A stretch of 64,000 nt of DNA. It comes from Aliivibrio_A sp016764915 (GTDB lineage: Bacteria > Pseudomonadota > Gammaproteobacteria > Enterobacterales > Vibrionaceae). How positions within the stretch are numbered: position 1 is the stretch's first letter; every line of letters starts with the position of its first letter. Location of the stretch: contig OZ245058.1 of assembly GCA_965224595.1 (NCBI GenBank), positions 124,001 to 188,000 of the forward strand, given 5' to 3'. The notes under the pieces were generated by a model. It did not search any database and had not been told where the DNA came from. It saw only the letters and a list, made by a program, of their open reading frames with translations. The position numbers and the translations under genes are program-made. Of this stretch, positions 52,004 through 61,275 are shown one piece after another.

Positions 52004-53167
52004 ATGTCTGTAATCAAGATGACTGACCTGGAACTAGCAGGTAAACGCATTTTCATCCGTGCTGATTTAAACGTTCCAATAAAAGACGGTAAAGTAACGT
52101 CAGATGCTCGTATTCTTGCATCATTGCCAACGATCAAAATGTGTCTAGAAGCTGGCGCAAAAGTAATGGTTACTTCTCACTTAGGTCGTCCGACTGAAGG
52201 TGAGTACAACGAAGAGTTCTCTTTAGCACCTGTTGTCAATTACCTAAATGACGCCTTAGATTGCGATGTTAAACTAGCGAAAGATTACCTAGATGGTCTT
52301 GAGCTAAATGCTGGTGAGTTAGTGGTTCTTGAAAATGTTCGCTTTAACAAAGGCGAAAAGAAGAACGAAGAGCCGCTTTCTAAGAAATACGCAGCATTGT
52401 GTGACATTTTTGTAATGGATGCATTCGGTACTGCTCACCGTGCTCAAGCGTCAACTCATGGTGTAGGTAAAAACGCACCTATTGCATGTGCTGGCCCTCT
52501 ACTCGCGGGTGAGCTTGAAGCACTAGGCAAAGCAATGGATAACCCAGCTCGCCCACTCGTAGCAATCGTTGGTGGTTCTAAAGTATCAACTAAGTTAACG
52601 GTTCTTGAGTCACTATCTAAGATTGCCGATCAACTTGTTGTTGGTGGTGGTATCGCGAATACTTTTATCGCAGCTGCCGGTCACAACGTAGGTAAATCTC
52701 TATATGAAGCCGATCTAGTTGAAACCGCTAAAAAACTAATGATAGATTGTGCAATTCCAGTTGCGACTGATGTTGCATGTGCTAAAGCATTTGATGAAAA
52801 CGCAGAAGCGGTAATCAAGCATGTTTCTGAAGTTCAAGACGACGATATGATTTTTGACCTTGGTCCTGATTCAACGGCCGTTCTTGCTGAGATTATTAAG
52901 AATGCAAAAACAATTTTGTGGAATGGTCCTGTAGGCGTATTTGAATTTAAGAACTTTGAAGCCGGTACTGCTGGCATCGCTAAAGCCATCGCCGATTCTG
53001 AAGGTTTCTCTGTCGCTGGCGGTGGTGACACATTAGCAGCCATCGATAAGTTTGGTATTAAAGCGGATGTATCTTACATCTCTACTGGTGGCGGCGCATT
53101 CCTTGAGTTTGTTGAAGGAAAAGTACTTCCAGCCGTTGCTATGCTAGAAGAACGTGCAAAAGGTTAA
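52004..53167 (+). CDS. pgk: Phosphoglycerate kinase
   Basis: Glycolytic kinase of 387 residues, identical in length to E. coli Pgk. It shows RADLNVPIKDGKV, SHLGRPTEGEYN, the nucleotide-binding AIVGGSKVSTKL and GGGDTLAAI near the C-terminus. GAGAGGA precedes the ATG; a GTG five codons earlier is rejected. fba follows after 129 bp. Confidence 0.97.
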   Translation: MSVIKMTDLELAGKRIFIRADLNVPIKDGKVTSDARILASLPTIKMCLEAGAKVMVTSHLGRPTEGEYNEEFSLAPVVNYLNDALDCDVKLAKDYLDGLELNAGELVVLENVRFNKGEKKNEEPLSKKYAALCDIFVMDAFGTAHRAQASTHGVGKNAPIACAGPLLAGELEALGKAMDNPARPLVAIVGGSKVSTKLTVLESLSKIADQLVVGGGIANTFIAAAGHNVGKSLYEADLVETAKKLMIDCAIPVATDVACAKAFDENAEAVIKHVSEVQDDDMIFDLGPDSTAVLAEIIKNAKTILWNGPVGVFEFKNFEAGTAGIAKAIADSEGFSVAGGGDTLAAIDKFGIKADVSYISTGGGAFLEFVEGKVLPAVAMLEERAKG

Positions 53168-53296
53168 TTAATTTGAGGTGGAAATAAAATAATTTTCCGC
53201 TTTTTTACGTTTGTTGCTACAATAGAATCTGTTGTGAGCAAACGATTGCCGAATTAGTATTTAATTTGAAACGATAGAAAAAATAGGACTATATCC

Positions 53297-54373
53297 ATGT
53301 CTAAGATCTTCGATTTTGTAAAACCTGGTGTAATTTCTGGCGATGACGTACAGAAAGTCTTTGAAGTAGCAAAAGCAAACAAATTTGCTCTTCCTGCAGT
53401 AAACGTAGTAAACACAGACACAATCAATGGTGTTCTTGAAGCAGCGGCTAAAGTTAAAGCGCCAGTTGTTGTTCAGTTCTCTAACGGTGGTGCTGGTTTC
53501 TTCGCTGGTAAAGGACTTAAACTTGAAGGTCAAGGCGCTCAAATCGCTGGTGCAGTAGCTGGAGCAAAATATGTTCACGCTATTGCTGAGTCTTACGGTA
53601 TCCCAGTGATCCTTCATACTGACCATGCTGCGAAGAAACTTCTGCCATGGATTGACGGACTACTAGACGCTGGCGAAGCGTTTTTTGCTGAAACAGGTAA
53701 GCCTCTTTTCTCTTCTCACATGATCGATCTTTCTGAAGAGTCTTTAGAAGAGAATATCGGGACGTGTGCTAAGTATCTTGCGCGCATGGCGAAAATGGAT
53801 ATGACGCTTGAAATCGAACTGGGTTGTACTGGTGGCGAAGAAGATGGTGTTGATAACTCTGATATGGACACATCACTTCTTTACACTCAACCTGAAGATG
53901 TTGCGTATGCCTATGAGACATTAAATGCTGTTAGCCCTCGTTTCACTATTGCGGCTTCGTTTGGTAACGTACACGGTGTTTATAAGCCTGGTAATGTCGT
54001 GCTTACGCCAACAATTTTACGCGATTCTCAAGCATACTGTGCTGAGAAATTTGGTATTGCTGGCGATGCACTTAACTTTGTATTCCACGGTGGTTCTGGT
54101 TCAACTGAAGCTGAAATCCAAGAGTCAATTGGTTACGGTGTTATCAAAATGAACATCGATACTGATACGCAATGGGCTTCATGGGATGGCATTCGTAACT
54201 ACGAAGCTGAGAACCGTGAGTACCTTCAAGGTCAAATCGGTAACCCAACCGGTGATGATGCGCCGAATAAGAAGTACTACGATCCACGCGTTTGGTTACG
54301 TGCAGGTCAAACTTCAATGGTTAAACGTCTTGAAAAAGCATTCTCTGACCTTAATGCTATCGACGTATTATAA
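53297..54373 (+). CDS. fba: Fructose-bisphosphate aldolase, class II
   Basis: Zinc-dependent aldolase of 358 residues, class IIA. Zinc ligands are in LHTDHAAKKLLPW, with LEIELGCTGGEEDGVDN, NVHGVYKPGN and FHGGSGSTEAEI following. It closes the epd-pgk-fba block, and a terminator lies directly downstream. Confidence 0.97.
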   Translation: MSKIFDFVKPGVISGDDVQKVFEVAKANKFALPAVNVVNTDTINGVLEAAAKVKAPVVVQFSNGGAGFFAGKGLKLEGQGAQIAGAVAGAKYVHAIAESYGIPVILHTDHAAKKLLPWIDGLLDAGEAFFAETGKPLFSSHMIDLSEESLEENIGTCAKYLARMAKMDMTLEIELGCTGGEEDGVDNSDMDTSLLYTQPEDVAYAYETLNAVSPRFTIAASFGNVHGVYKPGNVVLTPTILRDSQAYCAEKFGIAGDALNFVFHGGSGSTEAEIQESIGYGVIKMNIDTDTQWASWDGIRNYEAENREYLQGQIGNPTGDDAPNKKYYDPRVWLRAGQTSMVKRLEKAFSDLNAIDVL

Positions 54374-54400
54374 TTCGTTTCTAACGTCTTAAGTTTTATA

Positions 54401-54433
54401 AAAAACCTTGTCCGTATGGGCAAGGTTTTTTTT
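54401..54433 (+). terminator. Terminator after fba
   Basis: AAAAACCTTGTCC pairs with GGGCAAGGTTTTT (one T-G wobble) around GTAT, followed by T. Confidence 0.88.
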
Positions 54434-54653
54434 ATGGAATTAATAATGTAATCGCGGAGTCTCCTTTGCTATTCTCACTATTGAAACGGCGATATTCTTT
54501 TTACTTACAGTGTTAACAGCCTTTCAATTTATATGTTCTACTGTCCCTAATTTAGTAGGGATAACAGGTTTAACAAGGATCTGACTTTATTGCACGAAGT
54601 CCTGCTAAAAAGTCAAAAAATAAATCATCGAAATAACTAAGGAAATAAATACT

Positions 54654-55499
54654 ATGGCTGATGTCGATTTAGCGCCTAATCTCAGTAAACTTGAGCATTG
54701 GTTCACCAATAACAGTGATCTATTTTTACAATATGGTGTCAATATTATCTCCGCTGTTCTGATTTTATTCGTTGGTAATATTATCGTGAAAATGGTTGCG
54801 GGCAGTGTTGCTAATATTTTAAAAAAGAAAGAAATGGATCAAGCCGTTGTGGATTTTGTCCATACATTAGTTCGTTACCTTCTATTTGTTATCGTACTTG
54901 TAGCGGCATTAGGCCGTATCGGTGTTCAAACTGCTTCTGTGGTTGCGGTTATTGGTGCTGCTGGCTTGGCTGTTGGTCTTGCACTGCAAGGTTCGCTCTC
55001 TAATTTTGCCGCTGGTGTGTTGATTGTGGCATTCCGTCCATTCAAATCTGGCGACTATGTTGAGATTGGTGGTGTTGCGGGCTCTGTTGAGTCAATTCAA
55101 ATCTTTCAAACTATTTTGGTGACGCCAGATAATAAAATGGTTGTGGTTCCGAATGGTGGTGTTATTGGTGGCCCCATTACTAACTACTCTCGCCATGAGA
55201 CTCGCCGAGTTGATCATGTTATTGGTGTCTCTTACAGCGCTGATCTGAAAAAAACAAAAGCAGTTATCACTCAAATCTTAGAAGACGATGCACGTGTTCT
55301 TAAAAGTCCGGCACCAACCGTTGGTGTGGTCGCTCTTGCTGATTCGTCGGTTAACTTCGTGGTTCGCCCGTGGTGCAATACGGCTGATTACTGGGATGTA
55401 TACTTTGATACGTTGCAAGCGATTAAAGAGGGCCTCGATAAAGAGGGCATTGAAATTCCATTCCCTCAAATGGACGTTCATCTAAACAAAGCGGATTAA
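54654..55499 (+). CDS. mscS: Small-conductance mechanosensitive channel MscS
   Basis: Inner-membrane channel of 281 residues opened by hypo-osmotic tension. Three membrane helices (about residues 25-50, 65-90 and 95-125) include the pore-lining TM3 GAAGLAVGLALQGSLSNFAA with its Gly/Ala packing pattern, followed by the cytoplasmic beta domain (FRPFKSGDYVEIGG). TAAGGAAATAA precedes the start. It has the same neighbour, fba, as in E. coli. Confidence 0.96.
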   Translation: MADVDLAPNLSKLEHWFTNNSDLFLQYGVNIISAVLILFVGNIIVKMVAGSVANILKKKEMDQAVVDFVHTLVRYLLFVIVLVAALGRIGVQTASVVAVIGAAGLAVGLALQGSLSNFAAGVLIVAFRPFKSGDYVEIGGVAGSVESIQIFQTILVTPDNKMVVVPNGGVIGGPITNYSRHETRRVDHVIGVSYSADLKKTKAVITQILEDDARVLKSPAPTVGVVALADSSVNFVVRPWCNTADYWDVYFDTLQAIKEGLDKEGIEIPFPQMDVHLNKAD

Positions 55500-55522
55500 T
55501 GAGTCATTCTCTAGATAGTGTT

Positions 55523-55550
55523 AGGGCAACCATTAAGGTTGCCCTTTTTT
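55523..55550 (+). terminator. Terminator after mscS
   Basis: AGGGCAACC and GGTTGCCCT form a nine-base-pair stem around ATTAA, followed by six T. The next gene converges from the minus strand. Confidence 0.88.
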
Positions 55551-56055
55551 ATTCAGTGGTGTTATTTGGAAGGTAGTGTATAGCATTGGGCAGGTTGATT
55601 AATAGTTTGCTAAGGTCGTCACTGTTGAAGATAAAAGTGGATTTAGGATCGCCAGGAGTAAACAGCAGCTCTTTATGGGTAAACAAAATAGGGTCAACAA
55701 TAATCTGAATTGCTTCATTCATTACAAATGGACAAACTGCACCAGGCACGCAGCCTAGCTGCTCGATCATCTCCTCATTTGAACTTATTGATGGTCTTTT
55801 GCCGATCAGCGATTTTACTGCTTTACTGTCTAACCGTTGATCTTTATGGGTAAACAACAGTGCGAAGGTTTTCTCGGCCCCCTTAAGCTTTAAAAATAGG
55901 CTTTTGGTCGGGGCGGCAGTCCAAGAGAATTGTTGGCAAACCTGCTCATCAATGTCGTAATTGGTAATCGCCTGATGGCGGCAATGCTCAAATTTAACAT
56001 CAGATTGTTCAAATAGGTCGCGTGTAAAGTTATAAATTTCATTAATTTTATACAT
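55549..56055 (-). CDS. YbaK/ProX-type aminoacyl-tRNA deacylase
   Basis: Stand-alone tRNA-editing domain of 168 residues, YbaK/PrdX superfamily. The conserved Lys is in TAAPTKSLFLKLKG, and the substrate loop is QLGCVPGAVCPFV. PrdX-type proteins hydrolyse mischarged Ala-tRNA-Pro or similar; the exact substrate here is not determined. It lies 14 bases downstream of argO, so the two are probably co-transcribed. Confidence 0.85.
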   Translation of the reverse strand: MYKINEIYNFTRDLFEQSDVKFEHCRHQAITNYDIDEQVCQQFSWTAAPTKSLFLKLKGAEKTFALLFTHKDQRLDSKAVKSLIGKRPSISSNEEMIEQLGCVPGAVCPFVMNEAIQIIVDPILFTHKELLFTPGDPKSTFIFNSDDLSKLLINLPNAIHYLPNNTTE

Positions 56056-56069
56056 ATTAATCGGTCACT

Positions 56070-56693
56070 TTAGTGGATAAGGCTTAATGCTAGCTTGGTC
56101 GCAATATAGAACATCATGGCAGCAACTAAAATATCTATTGTCTGTTTTACTCTGACTTTTGATAGGGTTGATGATAATTTTGCTGCGCTTAACGATAAGC
56201 CATAAAACCAAGTAAATGAGGCGGTTAATGTGCCAATAGCAAAGAGCACTCGATCGCTTTCATTAAATTGTCCCCCAATAGAACCAAGAATAACGACCGT
56301 GTCGAGATAAACATGTGGATTCAATAGAGTGACCGCTAACGCACCCGCTATTACGGCTCGGCGACTACTAATGACATTGTCATTATTTGGAATGGGCACT
56401 GAGCTGCTGGCGTTATAGGCTTCTTTGAGCGAATTGAAACCATAAAAGGTCAGGAAAATAATGCCAGCAAGTGTGATTAGAGTGAGTACCGTTTGGTTAC
56501 TGGCAAGCAGCGCTCCACCTCCAAAAATACCTATGCTGATCAATACAATGTCGCAAATACTGCAGATGGTAGCTGTCGTCAAGTGGTGCTGTTTTTTAAT
56601 GCCTTGATTGAGTACAAATGCATTTTGGGCACCAATAGGAATAATCATACTTAGACCCAGAGCAAATCCTTGAAGAGGGATCCAAGAGTTCAT
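56070..56693 (-). CDS. argO: Arginine/lysine exporter ArgO (LysE family)
   Basis: Membrane exporter of 207 residues with about six hydrophobic segments. The N-terminus FALGLSMIIPIGAQNAFVLNQG is the LysE/ArgO signature. It is divergent from argP, whose product activates argO in E. coli in response to arginine or lysine. The 107-bp gap holds an inverted repeat that is a good candidate operator. Confidence 0.94.
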   Translation of the reverse strand: MNSWIPLQGFALGLSMIIPIGAQNAFVLNQGIKKQHHLTTATICSICDIVLISIGIFGGGALLASNQTVLTLITLAGIIFLTFYGFNSLKEAYNASSSVPIPNNDNVISSRRAVIAGALAVTLLNPHVYLDTVVILGSIGGQFNESDRVLFAIGTLTASFTWFYGLSLSAAKLSSTLSKVRVKQTIDILVAAMMFYIATKLALSLIH

Positions 56694-56748
56694 AAAAAGT
56701 TCCTTCTAAATAAAAAATCAGTGTATAGAATAAGACTGAATTGAGATA

Positions 56749-56788
56749 AAGTTAAACTAATAATACTGATGGTATATAAGTTTAACTT
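56749..56788. promoter_or_regulatory. Inverted repeat between argO and argP
   Basis: AAGTTAAACT (56749-56758) and AGTTTAACTT (56779-56788) are perfect ten-base inverted arms with a 20-bp centre. It ends 13 bp before the argP start. The divergent LysR-regulator/target arrangement makes it a candidate ArgP or autoregulatory site, though it does not show a classical T-N11-A spacing. Confidence 0.55.
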
Positions 56789-56800
56789 ATAGGTGAGAGA

Positions 56801-57697
56801 GTGAAAGGATTAGATTATAGATGGCTGGCTGCGTTGGATGCGATTGTCCATCAGAAAAGCTTCGAAAAAGCGGCAGAGCAGCTCTGTATCACACAGTCAG
56901 CGGTATCGCAGCGGATTAAGCAGCTGGAAAAGTTGGTGGCTCAGCCCCTACTTATCAGAGAGCAACCGCCTAAACCCACCGAGACGGGAAAAAAATTATT
57001 AAGCTTATATCAAAAAGTGAAACTGCTTGAACAAGAGACATTTCCCGAGCTTGATTTAACCGCCATAAATCGGCCATTAGTGGTATCACTAGCCGTGAAT
57101 GCTGATAGCTTAGCCACTTGGTTTTTGCCTGCTATCTCTCCGTTACTTGAGAACAACAATATCGAGCTTAACCTATTGGTCGAGGATGAGACTCGCACAC
57201 TATTAAAATTGAAAAATGGTGAAGTGGTGGGCGCGTTGAGTACGCATGAAAAACCAATGGTAGGGTGTGAATGTACCTACTTAGGTGATGTTGTCTATCG
57301 ATGTGTTGCAAGCCCAAGTTTTGTTGATAAGTATTTTAAGCAAGGTGTCACGAGAGAAGCCATCATGAGAGCGCCTGCAGTATCCTTTGATCAACATGAT
57401 GAAATGCATCAACAGTACCTTTTTGAAACATTTGGTTTATCAGCGGGAGAGTGGATTAAACATACGGTTAGATCGTCTGAGTCTTTTGTGTTTTTGTCTA
57501 AAAGAGGGGTGGCTTACAGTTTGATCCCTGAAATCCAAGTGAAAGATGAATTAACGAGTGGTGAGCTGGTGGATATTTCCCCAGAGCACACGATTATAAG
57601 ACCACTTTATTGGCACCACTGGGCATTGGAGAGTGACATATTGGCAAAAATGACAGAACAGATTATCAACCATAGCCGTTCTACGTTTGCATCATAA
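56801..57697 (+). CDS. argP: LysR-type regulator ArgP
   Basis: LysR-family activator of 298 residues (IciA). The helix-turn-helix SFEKAAEQLCITQSAVSQRI spans residues 20-39, followed by the long linker helix and the effector domain. The start is GTG at 56801 with AGGTGA just upstream. It regulates argO and several amino acid genes in E. coli by sensing lysine and arginine. Confidence 0.94.
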   Translation: MKGLDYRWLAALDAIVHQKSFEKAAEQLCITQSAVSQRIKQLEKLVAQPLLIREQPPKPTETGKKLLSLYQKVKLLEQETFPELDLTAINRPLVVSLAVNADSLATWFLPAISPLLENNNIELNLLVEDETRTLLKLKNGEVVGALSTHEKPMVGCECTYLGDVVYRCVASPSFVDKYFKQGVTREAIMRAPAVSFDQHDEMHQQYLFETFGLSAGEWIKHTVRSSESFVFLSKRGVAYSLIPEIQVKDELTSGELVDISPEHTIIRPLYWHHWALESDILAKMTEQIINHSRSTFAS

Positions 57698-57782
57698 TCA
57701 ATTATTGTTGGTTGTCGTTGGAACATATTGATAGAACCGCAGTCATAACAAGCACTATATTTGATCATAATTGGAGTTTGAA

Positions 57783-58484
57783 ATGTTAAATCGCTTAACC
57801 AAATCAGTGATTACGTTACTGATTGTCTTCGTAAGTACGGCCTCTTTTGCCGCAGATTTTGATTTCCCTCATATTGAAACAGTGGGTGTTGGTGAGGTAG
57901 TCGCGACGCCAGATATGGCAGAGTTTTCAGTTCAGGTTGTTGAGCAAAGAATCAAAGCTCAGCAAGCAAAAGCTGCAGTTGATCATGTTATTATTGCCTT
58001 TCACTCTCGGTTGCAAGAATTAGGGGTTACTCGAAGTGATGTCCGATCTGGCAATATTCAGCTCTCACCTCAATACAGTTACCCAAAAAATGAAAAACCT
58101 AAACTAGAGGGGTATCGTGCGACTCGAACAGTGACAGTGATTGTTCGGCAGCTTGATCAATTAAATACATTATTAGATGGTGCACTCGGTGATGGCATTA
58201 ATCGTATTAATCATGTAGCTCTCAAAGTGAGTAATGAAAAAGAGTATCAACAAAAAGCACAGCTGGCTGCCATCGAAGATGCGAAAATGAAAGCAAAAGT
58301 CCTTGCTGCTGGCTTTGATAAGCGAGTCGAAGGTGTCTGGCAAGTGATTTATCGCAACGAATATAATGCGCCCGTTGAGATGAGAGCAGTAATGTTAGAT
58401 TCCGCAAAAATACAAGCCTCGTACCAAGACAGTGAAATTATCATTAAAGATCGGTTAGAGGTTGTATTTCGTTTGAATGATTAA
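57783..58484 (+). CDS. SIMPL-domain periplasmic protein (YggE-like)
   Basis: Exported protein of 233 residues with a signal peptide ending ASFA/ADF (about residue 24). The SIMPL (DUF541) domain is seen as VGVGEVVATPDMAEFSVQV and TRSDVRSGNIQLSPQYSY. E. coli YggE is linked to lower oxidative stress, and yggE lies next to argO there, so the link is conserved. GGAG precedes the ATG at 57783; a TTG four codons earlier is rejected. Confidence 0.92.
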   Translation: MLNRLTKSVITLLIVFVSTASFAADFDFPHIETVGVGEVVATPDMAEFSVQVVEQRIKAQQAKAAVDHVIIAFHSRLQELGVTRSDVRSGNIQLSPQYSYPKNEKPKLEGYRATRTVTVIVRQLDQLNTLLDGALGDGINRINHVALKVSNEKEYQQKAQLAAIEDAKMKAKVLAAGFDKRVEGVWQVIYRNEYNAPVEMRAVMLDSAKIQASYQDSEIIIKDRLEVVFRLND

Positions 58485-58633
58485 ACGTATTGATAATAAT
58501 GTATATATTAAGATAGTTATCAATAGCTTAATGTGTGTGTTTTTGTGACTTTATTCACGTGTTGAATCTGCATGTCTGGTATTATATATATGTATTTTGT
58601 AAAGTTAAACTTCATAAACAATTGGAGTGTAAT

Positions 58634-59011
58634 ATGAATAAAATTTTAGGGATAACAGCATTGATCCTATTATCAGGCTGTCAGTCATTGGGAGGAAACC
58701 CGTATATTTCAACTGCTAGTTTACAAGATATTGAAAAGGCAAAAGCTCAATTTGAAGAGTATAAAGGCTTTACTGTACGAGATAATGGAGTCATATCGGT
58801 ATCTCGTAAGTTACCTTGGTCTGGTTATAGATGGTTACCTGTTCATATTCGTGAGATTGGTTATAGAACTGCGTGTGAAAGTTTAATTAAATATATAGAT
58901 GCTGGCTTTGTAGTGCAGTTTTCGGCTCAAGGAAAAGGTGGAACAAACAAGTACTATAATAAAGAAGTTTGTGAAACTGAAACGAGCACAACTTTATACG
59001 AAGATAGTTAA
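58634..59011 (+). CDS. Unrecognised small lipoprotein
   Basis: Protein of 125 residues. The start MNKILGITALILLSGC is a lipoprotein signal peptide with lipobox LSGC, so the mature protein begins at Cys16 and the next residues (QSL) do not give an inner-membrane retention Asp; it should be outer-membrane anchored. The mature part includes an acidic start, SRKLPWSGYRWLPVHIREIG, two cysteines (CESL, VCET) that may form a disulfide, and a polar C-terminus. I do not recognise the family. GGAG precedes the ATG; the frame from 58535 is too long. It stands alone before a terminator. Confidence 0.75.
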   Translation: MNKILGITALILLSGCQSLGGNPYISTASLQDIEKAKAQFEEYKGFTVRDNGVISVSRKLPWSGYRWLPVHIREIGYRTACESLIKYIDAGFVVQFSAQGKGGTNKYYNKEVCETETSTTLYEDS

Positions 59012-59035
59012 CTTTTTACATTATTAGTTTTATCC

Positions 59036-59070
59036 CCCTCTGCTATATAATATAACAGAGGGCTTTTTTT
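59036..59070 (+). terminator. Terminator after the lipoprotein gene
   Basis: CCCTCTG and CAGAGGG pair, the stem continuing through TAT/ATA-like bases, with CTTTTTTT at the end. serA ends two bases later on the minus strand. Confidence 0.85.
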
Positions 59071-59071
59071 G

Positions 59072-60301
59072 TTAATGAAGAATACGAGCGCGAAGAGTAC
59101 CTTTGATCGCTTTCAATTTGCTTAAGGCCTCTTCAGAGCGAGAAGCTTCAACGTCAATAACCACATAACCCATTTCAGGTGTTGTTTGTAGATACTGAGC
59201 CGCGATGTTGATGTTTTCATCGGCAAAAATACTGTTTATCTGCGTTAATATTCCCGGAGTGTTTTCATGGATATGAAGCAGACGAGAGGTATCTACATGC
59301 TCGGGTAGAGAAACTTCAGGGAAGTTAACTGAAGAGAGTGTTGAACCGTTATCTGAATATTTTGCCAGCTTACCAGCCACTTCAACGCCAATGTTCTCTT
59401 GGGCTTCTTGGGTTGATCCGCCAACATGAGGAGTCAAGATTACGTTATCGAATTTTTGTAATGGAGACTCAAATGGGTCTGCGTTAGTTTTAGGCTCTGT
59501 TGGGAACACATCAATTGCCGCACCACCAATTTTACCTGACTCCAATGCACTGCATAATGCAGGAATATCAACCACAGTGCCTCTAGCAGCATTAATGAAA
59601 ATGGCCCCTGGCTTCATTCGAGCAAACTCAGCTTTAGACATCATCTCTTTGGTGCTCGCTGTTTCAGGAACATGTAGAGTGATCACGTCACATTTATTAA
59701 GCAGTTCAGTTAAATTATGGATTTGCGTAGCATTACCTAATGAGAGTTTGCTTTCAATATCATAAAAATAGACTCTCATGCCTAGGTTTTCAGCAAGAAT
59801 ACCTAGCTGAGTACCGATGTGACCATAACCAATGATCCCCAAACGCTTTCCTCTTGCTTCGAATGAGGCATCTGCGCTTTTTTTCCATATGCCTCGATGA
59901 GCAAGCGCATTTTTCTCAGGAATTCCACGAAGCAGCAATAAAATTTGTCCGAGGACCAGTTCTGCAACACTGCGGGTATTTGAGAATGGAGCATTAAACA
60001 CTGGAATGCCGCGAGACGCAGCAGCTTTAAGGTTTACTTGATTGGTGCCAATACAGAAACAACCAACGGCAACGAGTTTATCTGCGGCTGCAAACACCTC
60101 TTCAGTCAGTTGGCTACGAGAACGGATGCCAATGAAGTGCACACCTTTTACTGCTTTTATCAGCTCATCATCAGAAAGGGACCCCTTGTGGTACTCTATG
60201 TTGTTGTAGCCTGCTGTTTGTAGAACCTCAACAGCAGAGGGGTGTAGGCCTTCAAGTAGCAGTATTTTAATCTTTTCTTTTTCTAATGATTTTTTAGTCA
60301 T
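59072..60301 (-). CDS. serA: D-3-phosphoglycerate dehydrogenase SerA
   Basis: First enzyme of serine synthesis, 409 residues as in E. coli. The NAD fold GIIGYGHIGTQLG is near residue 158, the catalytic His is in TPHVGGSTQEAQENI, and the C-terminal ACT domain (roughly 335-409) gives serine feedback. rpiA lies upstream, the same order as in E. coli. Confidence 0.96.
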   Translation of the reverse strand: MTKKSLEKEKIKILLLEGLHPSAVEVLQTAGYNNIEYHKGSLSDDELIKAVKGVHFIGIRSRSQLTEEVFAAADKLVAVGCFCIGTNQVNLKAAASRGIPVFNAPFSNTRSVAELVLGQILLLLRGIPEKNALAHRGIWKKSADASFEARGKRLGIIGYGHIGTQLGILAENLGMRVYFYDIESKLSLGNATQIHNLTELLNKCDVITLHVPETASTKEMMSKAEFARMKPGAIFINAARGTVVDIPALCSALESGKIGGAAIDVFPTEPKTNADPFESPLQKFDNVILTPHVGGSTQEAQENIGVEVAGKLAKYSDNGSTLSSVNFPEVSLPEHVDTSRLLHIHENTPGILTQINSIFADENINIAAQYLQTTPEMGYVVIDVEASRSEEALSKLKAIKGTLRARILH

Positions 60302-60447
60302 TGCTGTTCTTATCCTTAAAAACGAGATACGTCATATGCTCATACCATTCAAAATCTGAGGGTGTTACTTTGATTTTGTGTCGATAGATCCTCTCAATAA
60401 AATAACAAAAAACAATCGATTTGGGTAAGAAAATGACGAAAAAAAGA

Positions 60448-60472
60448 CAAAAAAAAGGCACTAACCAGTGCC
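60448..60472 (-). terminator. Terminator after rpiA
   Basis: GGCACT and AGTGCC pair around AACC and on the minus strand eight T follow. A second hairpin (GCACC / GGTGC, 60479-60505) overlaps the rpiA stop. Confidence 0.88.
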
Positions 60473-60500
60473 ATTTGTAATAAAGCACCAAAAAGGTGCG

Positions 60501-61157
60501 TTATTCGATAATTTTAGCGCCATTCTGTGTACCAACAATAAGTGCATCTGCACCTCTTATGGCAAACAGACCAACGGTGACCACCCCAGCAAGCCCATTA
60601 ACTGTCTGTTCTAACTCTTTAGGGTTGGTAATAGAGAGTCCGTGAACATCTAGAATTACGTTGCCATTATCGGTAATGACTCCTTCACGATAAGCTGGGC
60701 GTCCACCCAATTTTACTAGTTCACGAGCGACGTACGAGCGAGCCATTGGAATGACTTCAACTGGAAGTGGGAATTGACCGAGAATATCAACTTGTTTCGT
60801 ATCATCAACAATACAGATGAATTTTTTAGCCAGTGCAGCGACAATTTTTTCACGAGTTAATGCTGCGCCGCCGCCTTTAATCATGTCATTATGACCGTTG
60901 ATCTCATCAGCACCGTCTACATAGACATCAAGAGAGTCAACACTATTACAATCAAAAACTTCAATACCAAGACCTTTCAATTTCTCAGTTGAAGCGATAG
61001 AGCTTGATACTGCGCCTTTTATTTCATTTTTCATTGTCGCAAGCGCATCAATAAAGTGATTTACTGTAGAGCCTGTACCAACGCCAACAATGCTGTCTGG
61101 TTGAACATAATCTAGGGCAGCCCATCCAGCCGCTTTTTTCATTTCATCTTGAGTCAT
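60501..61157 (-). CDS. rpiA: Ribose-5-phosphate isomerase A
   Basis: Pentose phosphate enzyme of 218 residues from the ATG at 61157, against 219 in E. coli. It has VGVGTGSTVNHFIDAL, VYVDGADEIN with the catalytic acid, MIKGGGAALTREKI and the C-terminal GADALIVGT. The extended frame from 61226 is not supported. It works with tkt elsewhere in the window. Confidence 0.96.
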   Translation of the reverse strand: MTQDEMKKAAGWAALDYVQPDSIVGVGTGSTVNHFIDALATMKNEIKGAVSSSIASTEKLKGLGIEVFDCNSVDSLDVYVDGADEINGHNDMIKGGGAALTREKIVAALAKKFICIVDDTKQVDILGQFPLPVEVIPMARSYVARELVKLGGRPAYREGVITDNGNVILDVHGLSITNPKELEQTVNGLAGVVTVGLFAIRGADALIVGTQNGAKIIE

Positions 61158-61275
61158 GACATTCTCTATTTCAATAAAAGGGAGTGGAAGAAAACGATTG
61201 CTATTTTTCGGGCGATTATAACTCACAGCTACTCATACGCCAGAAAAAAGTAAAAATGATTTAGTGAAGCTGTTG

